A stretch of DNA of 64,000 nt. It comes from Lachnospiraceae bacterium UBA4260. Its GTDB lineage: Bacteria > Bacillota > Clostridia > Lachnospirales > Lachnospiraceae. The translations under genes were made by a program, and so were the position numbers. The notes under the pieces were generated by a model. That model searched no databases. It saw nothing but the letters and a program-made list of their open reading frames with translations, and was not told the DNA's origin. The stretch lies in the NCBI GenBank assembly GCA_002395235.1, contig DGWK01000001.1:50368-114367 (forward strand), in the 5' to 3' direction. Below are positions 25,853 to 34,974 of this stretch, one piece after another. Every line of letters starts with the position of its first letter. Positions within the stretch are counted from its first letter, which is position 1.

Positions 25853-28132
25853 TTGCGAAGACCTGTTTGCCTTTTTGTCCTGTTATTCTGTGTCGCCGTG
25901 TATCTTGCGCTGCTTCTTCAGCCGCCGCAGCCTGCTGTTCCTGACAAGGCGGAAGGCCGATATGTGACTCTGCGAGGCAGAGTAGAGGAGAAGGAATATG
26001 CACTCAGAAATCCCGGGGAAGAGCTCTATATCAGGCTGACTTTGGAAGATGCGGAAATGGAGTCAAAAATTCCGCAGGAGGGAGCCTTTGAAATTCATGC
26101 GGATGACAAAGTGCTCTGTCTTCTTGAGGATGAGCCCGGGGTACAACAGGAGTGGGCGAAGGAAGGGGCAATAGTGCGCTTGCGCGGGAGGATCCGTCTG
26201 TTCAAAAGACCGACAAATGACGGAGAATTCGACGCTTTCACCTATTACACGGCAATCGGAGGATATCTGTTTACGCTCGCGGATGCCCATGTTCTTGCCT
26301 ACACTGATCAAAAGAATCCTGTCAAAGCTGCTCTTTATAGAGTTCGCTGCAATCTGTCAGATACCATTGACAGGGTCTATGGAGGTAAGCGCGGTCGTTA
26401 CGGACCGGAAAGCGCCTCCGTCATGAAAGCGATGCTTCTGGGCCAGAGCAGCCTGGTCGATCCGCAGGTCAAGGAACGCTATCAGGCAGCGGGAATTATT
26501 CATGTGATCTGTGTCTCTGGGCTTCACATATCTCTGATCGGATCTGGAATCTATACGACTCTGCGCAAGTGCAGAATCCCATCCGCACTATCTTTTGCCA
26601 TTTCTGTAAGCATACTTTATTTGTACGGTCTTATGACGGGCATGCACGCATCCTGTCTGCGGGCGTTGGTCATGTTTGTCCTCAGAGCAGGTGCCAAAGC
26701 AGTCGGAAGGACCTACGACATGCTCACGGCCATGTCGATCGCGGCGGCTCTTCTGCTGATTGAACAGCCTTGCTATATTTACCACAGCGGATTCTTGTTT
26801 TCTTTTGCAGCCGTCGCGTCTGCGGCACTTCTTATTCCGGTGATTCCAAGGATTCTGAAGCCTTTGGCAATACCAATCTTCACACTTCCGGTGCAGCTCA
26901 GCTTCTTCTACACTTTCCCATTGTACAGTGTGTTATTAAATGTGATCGTGATCTTTCTGGCGCCCGTCGTCATGGTCAGCGGCGGCATCTCGTTGTTCCT
27001 GGGATTGATCGCAGGGATGCTTCCGGCGGGGATATGGCTCAGTGCAGTTTCGGAAGCAGGTGCCGGTGCAATCGGGGAACTGCCGGTCCTGATTTTGTTT
27101 GGATTTGACAAGCTGTGCACTTTCACAGAAAAGCTTCCTTTCAGTACTCTGGCGCCGGGTAAGCCGCCCGGATGGGTGATCGCGGTCTATTGCCTTCTGG
27201 TCGGAGGGGTGATTCTGGACAGGAATCTGTGCACAGAATTGAAGCGAGGAAGAAGTCTTCTTCAATTTGCCTGTATGGCAGCGGCGGTAATTTTGCTGTT
27301 CAGCATTCGCTATGAACCTCCCTTTGCGCTTTACATGTGGGATGTGGGGCAGGGCGACGGCCTGTGCATACGAACAAAGGACGAGCACGGGGAGTGCACG
27401 ATCCTGATTGACGGGGGCAGTTCTTCGAAGAAAAGTGTGGGAAGTAATATAGAGATTCCTTTCCTGCGCTGTCACGGAATCTCGAGGATCGACTACTGTA
27501 TCATGACGCACGACGACCTGGACCACTGCAGCGGCCTTCTTGAGCTTCTCGAGCAGTCGGATGGACCCGGAGGAATTCGAATCGGATATGTCGGTCTTCC
27601 TTCGGTATTGCAGGGACGCAAGGGTGAAACTTACTTGAAGATCGAGAATATCTGCGCTCGAAAAGGAATTCCCGTCAGTTATCTGTACAGAGGAATGAAT
27701 TTTGCAGAGGGAGAACTCTCGCTGCAGTGCATTCACCCGGATGCGAACGCTTCTTATGAGGATGCCAACGAGTACTCCGTGGTACTGCTGCTCACATATG
27801 GGAATTTCAGCGCAATACTGACAGGAGATCTGGAAGAACAAGGAGAGGCGGATATGCTTGATTATCTGGGAAACAGTGAGATACACGTAGATATTTTGAA
27901 GGCGGCCCATCACGGGAGCGCAGGTGGGACAACGCAGGCATTTCTGGACCAGATCAGTGCGGAGGCGGCGCTGATTTCCTGCGGAAAGGGGAACCGGTAT
28001 GGGCATCCTGCACCGGAGACCGTGAAGCGGCTCGAGAAGGCCGGAGTGGAGATCTATGACACGAGGAAGGCGGGGCAGATTTGTGTGACGACGGATGGGA
28101 GAGGGAGGTATTCGGTTGCGACATTTTATTGA
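25853..28132 (+). CDS. comEC: ComEC/Rec2 DNA uptake channel protein
   Basis: 759 residues from a TTG at 25853. The frame is open from 25703, but that region includes the upstream terminator; ACGGAGGAAAAC sits right before this TTG and LRRPVCLFVLLF is the usual ComEC beginning. Domains: N-terminal membrane segment, OB-like DUF4131 region, the competence membrane domain (about 190-480, with VSGLHISLIG), and a metallo-beta-lactamase-like domain (MWDVGQGDG, THDDLDHCSG, AAHHGSAGGT). It forms the channel that imports single-stranded DNA. Together with comEA it suggests natural competence. Confidence 0.94.
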   Translation: MRRPVCLFVLLFCVAVYLALLLQPPQPAVPDKAEGRYVTLRGRVEEKEYALRNPGEELYIRLTLEDAEMESKIPQEGAFEIHADDKVLCLLEDEPGVQQEWAKEGAIVRLRGRIRLFKRPTNDGEFDAFTYYTAIGGYLFTLADAHVLAYTDQKNPVKAALYRVRCNLSDTIDRVYGGKRGRYGPESASVMKAMLLGQSSLVDPQVKERYQAAGIIHVICVSGLHISLIGSGIYTTLRKCRIPSALSFAISVSILYLYGLMTGMHASCLRALVMFVLRAGAKAVGRTYDMLTAMSIAAALLLIEQPCYIYHSGFLFSFAAVASAALLIPVIPRILKPLAIPIFTLPVQLSFFYTFPLYSVLLNVIVIFLAPVVMVSGGISLFLGLIAGMLPAGIWLSAVSEAGAGAIGELPVLILFGFDKLCTFTEKLPFSTLAPGKPPGWVIAVYCLLVGGVILDRNLCTELKRGRSLLQFACMAAAVILLFSIRYEPPFALYMWDVGQGDGLCIRTKDEHGECTILIDGGSSSKKSVGSNIEIPFLRCHGISRIDYCIMTHDDLDHCSGLLELLEQSDGPGGIRIGYVGLPSVLQGRKGETYLKIENICARKGIPVSYLYRGMNFAEGELSLQCIHPDANASYEDANEYSVVLLLTYGNFSAILTGDLEEQGEADMLDYLGNSEIHVDILKAAHHGSAGGTTQAFLDQISAEAALISCGKGNRYGHPAPETVKRLEKAGVEIYDTRKAGQICVTTDGRGRYSVATFY

Positions 28133-28198
28133 CAAATCCCGACGAATGTCATTCAATGAAGATTGATATAAAAATACAGCATTTACATGGGGAGACAA

Positions 28199-29290
28199 AT
28201 GGCCGCCAAACAGGCAAAGATCGATTTTGCGACGCAGCAGAGACAATTTAATGAAGCGATTAAGAGCGGGGACCTCAGGAGAGTGTACCTCCTGTGCGGG
28301 GAACAGGCCTATCTGCGCCTTCAGAACAGAGATAAGCTGGTGAAGGTCCTTATGGGGGACGGAGATTCCATGAATCTGTCCCGATACAGCGGGTCTGACG
28401 TGACCGCCAAAGAGCTGATCGAGATGGCTCAGACGCTCCCTTTTTTCGCGGACCGGAGAGTGATCGTGCTCGAGAGCACGGGACTTCTCAATCCCAAGGC
28501 CGCTTCCAAGTCCGTGACGGGAAGCAAGTCAGCTTCTTCGATTTCGGAAGAGGCAGAGAAGATCGCGGATTTTATCCCCGAGATCCCGGACAGCACGGCG
28601 ATCGTTTTCGTAGAAGAAAACGTCGACAAGCGCGGGAAGCTGTATAAAGCGATCGCGAAGAGCAAGAATGATAAGCTGGGCGACATTCTGGAATGCGTCA
28701 CGCCCGGCGAAAATGACTTGCGATCCTGGGCGGGCGGAATATTTCGAAAGAACGGCTTTTCGATAAATGGACGGGCACTGGCACTTTTCCTGGAGTACAC
28801 GGGAGAGGACATGCAAAATATCGCCGGCGAGGCGGAAAAGCTGTGCTGCTACTGCATGGGACAGGGTGAGATCACCGAGCAATCCATCCGGGATGTGTGC
28901 AGCCCGAGGATCAAGGACAGGATCTTCGATATGATCGAGGCGATCGCCCTCAGAGACAGAAAGAAAGCACTGGGGATCTATATGGAACTGTGTGCGCTGC
29001 GGACGGCTCCGCAGGTTATCCTCAGCCTTATGAGAAGACAGTTTGACCAACTGGTTAAGATCAAAGAATTGAGCGGCTCAATGGCGGACAGTGAAATCGC
29101 GCGAAAAGTGGGAGTTCCCGCATTTGTCATCTCCAAGAAATATAAACCCGCCCTCAGGCAGTACAGCACTGCGGAGCTGGTCGAGGCCCTTTCGGAATGT
29201 GTCGACGCCGACTATGAGAGCAAGAGCGGAAAGATTGACGCCGCCATGGCGGTGGAAATGATCATAGTCAAGCACTCGGGCAGGGCTTGA
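28199..29290 (+). CDS. holA: DNA polymerase III delta subunit
   Basis: 363 residues from the ATG at 28199, which has GGGGAGA just upstream; another ATG four codons earlier lacks a site. HolA opens the sliding clamp as part of the clamp loader. The chain has the family course: VYLLCGEQAYL near the start, PFFADRRVIVLES, then AIVFVEENVDKRGKLYKA and a C-terminal helical collar domain. An Ala/Ser-rich insertion (ASKSVTGSKSASSIS) sits in the loop after LLNPK. The order comEC-holA is common in Bacillota. Confidence 0.93.
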   Translation: MAAKQAKIDFATQQRQFNEAIKSGDLRRVYLLCGEQAYLRLQNRDKLVKVLMGDGDSMNLSRYSGSDVTAKELIEMAQTLPFFADRRVIVLESTGLLNPKAASKSVTGSKSASSISEEAEKIADFIPEIPDSTAIVFVEENVDKRGKLYKAIAKSKNDKLGDILECVTPGENDLRSWAGGIFRKNGFSINGRALALFLEYTGEDMQNIAGEAEKLCCYCMGQGEITEQSIRDVCSPRIKDRIFDMIEAIALRDRKKALGIYMELCALRTAPQVILSLMRRQFDQLVKIKELSGSMADSEIARKVGVPAFVISKKYKPALRQYSTAELVEALSECVDADYESKSGKIDAAMAVEMIIVKHSGRA

Positions 29291-29324
29291 GTGCCGCCGT
29301 GCGAGCAACAGTATACAGGATCGT

Positions 29325-30473
29325 ATGAGCGATTTTTCAAACAGATTATTAGAATGGTATTACAGTAACAGAAGAATACTGCCCTGGAGAGAGGATCCGA
29401 CACCCTATCACGTATGGCTGTCGGAAATCATGCTGCAGCAGACACGGGTCGAGGCCGTGAAAGGATATTATGCCCGCTTTCTGGATACGCTTCCGGATGT
29501 CGCCGCCCTGGCGAATGCGTCGGAAGACACCTGCCTTAAGCTCTGGGAAGGCCTTGGCTATTACAGCCGGGTAAGGAATCTGCAGAAGGCAGCGCAGGAA
29601 GTGATGGAGCGCTGCGGCGGAGAGCTCCCGGGAACAGCCGATGAGCTGAAAAAGCTTCCGGGGATCGGACCTTACACGGCGGCCGCAATCGCTTCTATAG
29701 CCTTTGGAGAGCGGATTCCGGCCATTGACGGAAATCTTCTCAGAATCTATGCGAGGCTTGAGCTCTATGAGGAGAGTATCCGTACGCCTGCGGCACAGAA
29801 GAAGGCGGCGCAGTATTTTGCAGAGCAGATGCCGGAGCGCACTGCAGCGCGGAACCCGTTATGTGAGGACGGAAAAGGCAACACAGACGGAAAAGGTGAA
29901 ACAACCAGCGCGGAAGGAAATGGCGGAATAAACTCAAACCCCTGCGGAGATTTCAACCAAGCCCTGATGGATCTAGGCAACGCCGTATGCCTGCCCGGAA
30001 GTACGCCTTCCTGCGACCGATGCCCGGTGGCAGACTTTTGCCGGATTCATAAGGAATGTCCCGGAAAAGAGGTATCGCTTCCCTTTATACCTGCGGCGAA
30101 GGAGAAGAAGACAGAACTGCTTACCGTTTTCATGATCAGGAGCGGGGACAGAACGGCGGTCAGGAAGCGGGCGGCCAGAGGGCTTCTGGCAGGGCTTTAC
30201 GAGTTTCCGAATGCCACCGGGCACTTGGATGATAAGGAGGCGCTCGCCTGGCTAAGAAAGAATCAGGTCGAGCCTGTAAGGATCAGGAAAATCGTGGAGG
30301 CAGAACATATCTTCACACATAAAAAATGGATCATGCAGGGCTATGAGGTGATCACGGATCCCTTTGCGGAGAATTCGATCCCCTTTATTATGGCCGGACA
30401 GGATGAGATTACCGGCAAATATTGCATCCCATCTGCCTTCAGTGCTTATCTGGACTGGCTGAAAGCGCAGTGA
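29325..30473 (+). CDS. mutY: A/G-specific adenine glycosylase
   Basis: 382 residues. It removes adenine opposite 8-oxoguanine. LSEIMLQQTRV is the conserved active-site helix, LPGIGPYTAAAI the HhH, and the catalytic Asp is in PAIDGNLLRI. Four Cys near 222-239 (CLPGSTPSCDRCPVADFC) bind the 4Fe-4S cluster, with one more residue in the first spacing than the textbook pattern. A Gly/Asn-rich insertion of about 25 residues precedes GDFNQALMDLG. The C-terminal third is the NUDIX-like domain that reads 8-oxoG. The ribosome site is weak. Confidence 0.94.
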   Translation: MSDFSNRLLEWYYSNRRILPWREDPTPYHVWLSEIMLQQTRVEAVKGYYARFLDTLPDVAALANASEDTCLKLWEGLGYYSRVRNLQKAAQEVMERCGGELPGTADELKKLPGIGPYTAAAIASIAFGERIPAIDGNLLRIYARLELYEESIRTPAAQKKAAQYFAEQMPERTAARNPLCEDGKGNTDGKGETTSAEGNGGINSNPCGDFNQALMDLGNAVCLPGSTPSCDRCPVADFCRIHKECPGKEVSLPFIPAAKEKKTELLTVFMIRSGDRTAVRKRAARGLLAGLYEFPNATGHLDDKEALAWLRKNQVEPVRIRKIVEAEHIFTHKKWIMQGYEVITDPFAENSIPFIMAGQDEITGKYCIPSAFSAYLDWLKAQ

Positions 30474-30526
30474 TACGCTTAGTAAACACAAAGTATTTCA
30501 TCAGCTGTCACAACATGTCCGAAAAC

Positions 30527-30556
30527 TTTGGTATAATCATCAAGGTATGGTATAAT
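30527..30556 (+). promoter_or_regulatory. Candidate promoter of the polysaccharide genes
   Basis: A perfect TATAAT at 30551-30556 has TTTGGT 18 bases upstream (30527-30532). A second TATAAT lies at 30532-30537 without a good -35. The two boxes are in the 123-base gap after mutY. Confidence 0.5.
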
Positions 30557-30596
30557 AATAAGCTGATATCTGCATATGGAAGGAATACATAACATA

Positions 30597-31628
30597 ATGA
30601 AATTATTGTCTATAGTTGTGCCTTGTTACAACTCACAGGATTATATGGAAAAATGTGTCGAATCCCTGGTCGTGGGAGGAGACGAAGTAGAGATTCTCGT
30701 CGTGAACGACGGATCGTCCGATAACACTGCCGCGATCGCCGATCAGCTGCAGGAGCGCTATCCCGGGATCGTCAGAGCGATCCACCAGCCCAACAAGGGA
30801 CACGGGGGAGCCGTCAACACAGGACTTGAAAATGCAACGGGCATGTACTTTAAAGTCGTAGACAGCGACGATAAGGTCAAAGCCAGTGCATTTCGCACTA
30901 TTTTGGACAAGCTCAGAGAATATAAAGACGCTGAGGAGAAGATCGATCTGCTCATCAGCAATTTCGTATATGATAAGGAAGGGCAGGCCCACAAGAAAGT
31001 GATGCAGTACCGCAGCGCTCTTCCTGTGAACAGGATGTTTACCTGGGATGAGACGAAGCATTTTAAGAAGGGGCAGTATATCCTCATGCACTCTGTGATC
31101 TACCGGACAGAGCTCCTTAAGGAGTGCGGCATGCGTCTGCCCGAGCACTGCTTCTATGTGGACAATATTTATGTCTTCCAGCCCATGCCCGGCGTGAAGA
31201 ACATGTACTATCTTGATGTCAATTTCTATTACTATTTTATCGGAAGAGACGATCAGTCCGTCAATCAGGATGTCATGATCAGGAGGCTCGACCAGCAGGC
31301 TAAGGTCAACCGGATCATGTACGACTATTTTTCGGACTCCGTCAGAGACGGAAGGATTGAGAAGAAGAGCCATCTGTTTAAGTACATGTACAATTACCTC
31401 GAGATCATCACGACGATCACCTCTGTTCTGGCGATCATCTCGCAGGACGAGGAGAAGATTGCGATCAAAGACAGGCTCTGGGAGTATCTGGAACAGAAAG
31501 ATCACGAACTGTATTTGAAACTTAAGAGGGGACCTTTCGGCGCGGCGGTCCATCTTCCCGGTAAAGCGGGAGCTGCTGTGGTGGCTGCGGCCTATAGTAT
31601 TGCCCGTGAAATTTTCGGATTTAACTAA
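30597..31628 (+). CDS. Family 2 glycosyltransferase
   Basis: 343 residues from the ATG at 30597; an in-frame ATG seven codons earlier is possible, but MKLLSIVVPCYN is the standard GT2 beginning and AAGGA lies upstream. The GT-A fold is clear: VVPCYN, VVNDGSSDNT binding the nucleotide sugar, and the metal-binding VVDSDD. No membrane segments except a weak hydrophobic C terminus (AGAAVVAAAY). It starts a set with a lipid-linked sugar transferase and RfbC, so it probably adds a sugar in envelope polysaccharide synthesis. The donor sugar is unknown. Confidence 0.88.
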   Translation: MKLLSIVVPCYNSQDYMEKCVESLVVGGDEVEILVVNDGSSDNTAAIADQLQERYPGIVRAIHQPNKGHGGAVNTGLENATGMYFKVVDSDDKVKASAFRTILDKLREYKDAEEKIDLLISNFVYDKEGQAHKKVMQYRSALPVNRMFTWDETKHFKKGQYILMHSVIYRTELLKECGMRLPEHCFYVDNIYVFQPMPGVKNMYYLDVNFYYYFIGRDDQSVNQDVMIRRLDQQAKVNRIMYDYFSDSVRDGRIEKKSHLFKYMYNYLEIITTITSVLAIISQDEEKIAIKDRLWEYLEQKDHELYLKLKRGPFGAAVHLPGKAGAAVVAAAYSIAREIFGFN

Positions 31629-31645
31629 AGGCGTGGATTGGTATT

Positions 31646-33106
31646 ATGCATAAAAAAGAATTGAGAGGCTGGTTTAAGCACATCGACTTTATCGTCCTTG
31701 ATATTGTCGTGCTCCAGATCTGCTTCATTTTGAGTTATTGGATATGGGTGGGGCTCGAGAATCCCTATGACACATATCTTTACAGATACCAGGCAGTGCT
31801 GCTTGCTTTCTGTCAGCTCCTTGTGGCTCTGTTTACCAACAGCTACAAGAATATCCTCAGGAGGAACCGGGTGGAAGAGTTTATGGCGACCTTCCGGTTC
31901 GAAGTGAGTTTCATGCTGCTGGACTTCCTTTTCCTGTTCATGGCCCATCACCAGATGATGTACCTGATCTCAAGAATGTCCACCGGCATCATGTGCGTCC
32001 TGTTCCTGTTCGGCTCCTATTTTGTCAGGCTCCTGAACAAAAAGAGGATTTTCAACTCCGTCAAGATCAAGGAGGGACGCCGGTCCCTTATGCTGGCCAC
32101 CTCTTCGACACTGGCAGGCGAGGTCGTGAGGAACCTGCTGGACAACAGTTTTCATGACTACAAGATCACCGGAATCTACCTGATGGACAAGGAGTGTTCC
32201 GGCGAGACCATTCGCGACATCCCCACGATGGGGAGAGAGACGGACATCATCAACGAGATCCGCAAGAATTGGGTGGATGAGGTCCTCGTCTATCAGCCCG
32301 AAAATATGCCGTATCCCATGGCCATGATCGACGCGATCATGGAGATGGGCATCACGGTCCATTACTGTCTGGAAGCACTGAACGCCCATTCCGACGGCAT
32401 GCAGGAGGTCTCCAAGATCGGAACTTACAGAGTGCTGACCAACAGCCTCAAGATCGTCTCCACCAGGCAGATCGTCTGTAAGAGGATCATGGACATAGCA
32501 GGCGGTATTGTGGGATGTATTCTCACGGGGATCATATTTATATTTATAGCGCCTATTATTTACATTCAGTCTCCCGGCCCGATCTTCTTCAAGCAAAAAA
32601 GAGTCGGCCAGAACGGCAAACAGTTCTATATGTACAAGTTCCGAAGCATGTACATGGATGCCGAAGAGCGCAAAAAACAGCTGATGGAACAGAATAAGAT
32701 CAGCGACGGGATGATGTTCAAGATGGATGACGACCCCAGGATCATCGGGTCGGAGAAAAAGGATAAGAACGGAAAACCCAGGGGAATCGGAAACTTTATC
32801 AGAAAGACCTCCCTGGACGAGTTCCCTCAGTTCTGGAACGTCCTCAAGGGAGATATGTCCCTTGTCGGGACGAGGCCTCCGACGCTGGACGAGTGGGAAA
32901 AATATGATCTTCACCACAGAGTGAGGATGAGCATCAAACCGGGCATCACCGGACTTTGGCAGATCAGCGGACGAAGCGATATCACCGACTTTGAGGAAGT
33001 GGTACGCCTTGACCGCGAGTATATCCAGAACTGGAGCATCTGGCTGGATTTCAAGATCCTCTTTAAGACAGTAGGCGTTGTACTCAGACACGAAGGAGCG
33101 GAATAA
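31646..33106 (+). CDS. Polyprenyl-phosphate sugar-1-phosphate transferase
   Basis: 486 residues. About four membrane segments in the first 130 residues, a Rossmann-like region (ATSSTLAGEVVRN), one more segment near 285-305, and the C-terminal bacterial sugar transferase domain with KQKRVGQNGKQFYMYKFRSM, KTSLDEFPQFWNVLKGDMSLVG in overlapping parts, and KPGITGLWQISGRS. It loads the first sugar phosphate on undecaprenyl phosphate to start exopolysaccharide or wall glycan synthesis. It follows the glycosyltransferase by 17 bases. Confidence 0.93.
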   Translation: MHKKELRGWFKHIDFIVLDIVVLQICFILSYWIWVGLENPYDTYLYRYQAVLLAFCQLLVALFTNSYKNILRRNRVEEFMATFRFEVSFMLLDFLFLFMAHHQMMYLISRMSTGIMCVLFLFGSYFVRLLNKKRIFNSVKIKEGRRSLMLATSSTLAGEVVRNLLDNSFHDYKITGIYLMDKECSGETIRDIPTMGRETDIINEIRKNWVDEVLVYQPENMPYPMAMIDAIMEMGITVHYCLEALNAHSDGMQEVSKIGTYRVLTNSLKIVSTRQIVCKRIMDIAGGIVGCILTGIIFIFIAPIIYIQSPGPIFFKQKRVGQNGKQFYMYKFRSMYMDAEERKKQLMEQNKISDGMMFKMDDDPRIIGSEKKDKNGKPRGIGNFIRKTSLDEFPQFWNVLKGDMSLVGTRPPTLDEWEKYDLHHRVRMSIKPGITGLWQISGRSDITDFEEVVRLDREYIQNWSIWLDFKILFKTVGVVLRHEGAE

Positions 33107-33117
33107 GCAGGACCGGT

Positions 33118-33720
33118 ATGGGACAGATCAAAGTTACAAAAGCGCCGATCGAAGGGCTGTATATCATAGAACCGACCAGGCATGGCGACGAGCGCGGTTA
33201 TTTTGTGGAAACCTACAACCTCAGAGACATGAAGGAAGCGGGCCTGGACATGGTCTTTGTCCAAGACAATCAGAGCATGTCTGTCAAAGGAGTGCTGCGC
33301 GGGCTTCATTTCCAGATCAATCACCCGCAGGGCAAGCTTGTCAGAGTCATCAAGGGCGAAGTTTTCGACGCTGTGGTTGACCTGCGGCGCGGGAGCGCCA
33401 CTTACGGGCAGTGGTACGGAGACATTCTCTCCGAAGAGAACGGCAAGCAGATGTATATTCCCGAAGGATTCGCTCACGGTTTTCTGGTCCTGAGCGACGT
33501 GGCGGAGTTCTGTTACAAGGTGACGGATTTCTATCATCCCGGAGACGAGGGCGGTATTGCCTGGAACGACCCGGCGATCGGAATCAAGTGGCCGGGGCTT
33601 CGCGGCGATTATCCGGGAAATGCCTGTCCCGACAAGTATTGCATGGAAGACGGCACTGCGCTGATTCTGAGCGGCAGGGACAGGGAGTGGAAGACTCTGG
33701 CAGAGAGTTTCCCTTCATAG
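33118..33720 (+). CDS. rfbC: dTDP-4-dehydrorhamnose 3,5-epimerase
   Basis: 200 residues, cupin fold. It makes dTDP-4-keto-L-rhamnose. DERGYF near residue 22, VLRGLHFQ with the catalytic His, KLVRVIKGEVFDAVVDLR, and PEGFAHGF are all conserved. It begins 11 bases after the sugar transferase. The other dTDP-rhamnose genes (rfbA, rfbB, rfbD) are not in the window and must be elsewhere if the pathway is complete. Confidence 0.95.
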   Translation: MGQIKVTKAPIEGLYIIEPTRHGDERGYFVETYNLRDMKEAGLDMVFVQDNQSMSVKGVLRGLHFQINHPQGKLVRVIKGEVFDAVVDLRRGSATYGQWYGDILSEENGKQMYIPEGFAHGFLVLSDVAEFCYKVTDFYHPGDEGGIAWNDPAIGIKWPGLRGDYPGNACPDKYCMEDGTALILSGRDREWKTLAESFPS

Positions 33721-33738
33721 TTTGTAAAGGCAGGATGA

Positions 33739-34737
33739 ATGATAAGAAAGTTTTTCTCTTTTATTTTCAGATTACTGATACTGGCTCTGGTAATAGGAAT
33801 ACCGGGCGGTTGGATGATCCATCGGTCCTATAATGATCCGGAGGTTCACTATTTTTACACAAAGGAAGCGGAAGGCGAGGAGTCGCTGCGCTTCGTTGTG
33901 ATCTCCGATCTGTACGGCTATGTCTTCGAGGGCGGAAACGGCGTGATCGCGGACAGGGCTTCGGACACTTCGCCGGACGCCATTCTGATCGGCGGCAACA
34001 TGATCACGGCAGACGAAAGTGATATCACGCCTCTCACGGATCTTGTAAAGAGGCTGTCACAGATCGCTCCCGTCTATTATTCCTATGGCGAACAGGAGCT
34101 CAAGTATGTCAAAAATCACAGCGGGGAGGACGGCAAGACCGACGAACTGCGTGAAGAGCTCACTGCTGCAGGTGCTGTCGTTCTAAACGAGGAATATGCG
34201 GATGTGAGCCTGTACGGAATCGATACCCGCATCGGAGGAATGTACAACAACGCCTATGAGATGACGGGTCTCGACCACAAAGTCAAGAAGCGCTATGAGA
34301 GCACCTATAAGTTCCTCACCGATTACCAGAATACCGATCGGTTCAAGATCATGCTCTCGAGCAGACCGGAGAGCTTCGTCTACGCGGACGCCTGCGATAC
34401 CTGGAAGGTCGATCTTGTCGTGAGCGGCAGCAGTCTGGGCGGACTGGTAGTCCTCCCGCACTACGGCGGAGTCTTCGGCGGCTCTCAGGGGTATTTCCCG
34501 GAGTACATTCACGGTATGTACCAAAAAGGAGATGTGAATCTGTTCATCACGAGCGGACTGAGCTCTCCCGGCAAGCTCTTCTCAAGGGAGAATCCGATTC
34601 CCAGGTTCAATAATCCTCCGGAGATCGCGGTCCTCGACATAAGCGGGCTTTCAAGAAGCACAGCGGCAGACGGAAGCGGCGCGGCGGATGCGACAGAAAA
34701 CACGGAAGAGTCTCAGAAGTCCGATGCGGAATACTGA
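33739..34737 (+). CDS. Metallophosphoesterase homologue lacking metal ligands
   Basis: 332 residues with an N-terminal membrane anchor (about 7-26) and an exported calcineurin-like fold of the YkuE type. The motif frame is complete but its residues are changed: ISDLH is ISDLYG, GGD is GGN, YGNHE is YGEQE, LSHRPE is LSSRPE, and SGHTHGGQ is SGSSLGGL. Only the first Asp survives, so phosphatase activity is very unlikely and a binding role is inferred. The C terminus is a Ser/Ala/Glu-rich tail. It is 18 bases after rfbC and so probably belongs to the envelope operon. Confidence 0.85.
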   Translation: MIRKFFSFIFRLLILALVIGIPGGWMIHRSYNDPEVHYFYTKEAEGEESLRFVVISDLYGYVFEGGNGVIADRASDTSPDAILIGGNMITADESDITPLTDLVKRLSQIAPVYYSYGEQELKYVKNHSGEDGKTDELREELTAAGAVVLNEEYADVSLYGIDTRIGGMYNNAYEMTGLDHKVKKRYESTYKFLTDYQNTDRFKIMLSSRPESFVYADACDTWKVDLVVSGSSLGGLVVLPHYGGVFGGSQGYFPEYIHGMYQKGDVNLFITSGLSSPGKLFSRENPIPRFNNPPEIAVLDISGLSRSTAADGSGAADATENTEESQKSDAEY

Positions 34738-34751
34738 AGAAGTGAAAAAGA

Positions 34752-34789
34752 GCGCGGCCAAGGGAGTTAGACCTTGACCGCGCATTTTT
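34752..34789 (+). terminator. Intrinsic terminator after the envelope genes
   Basis: GCGCGGCCAAGG pairs with CCTTGACCGCGC (one mismatch), with loop GAGTTAGA and then ATTTTTA. The remaining bases to 34974 are AT-rich; a TATACT at 34934-34939 has only a poor TTTTCG as -35. Confidence 0.85.
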
Positions 34790-34974
34790 ATGGAGAACGA
34801 ATGCAGATGCATCCCGTTCGGCTGATTATGAATCTATAATGAAAATACCACCGTAATCTTAAATAAAGTTTAAATATAGAAAATCCGCTTACGGATTTGT
34901 CGATTCTGACATTTTCGTTTGCGGGGAAGTTATGTATACTTTTAAATAATTACTACCTAAGAGAGGAATAAGCC

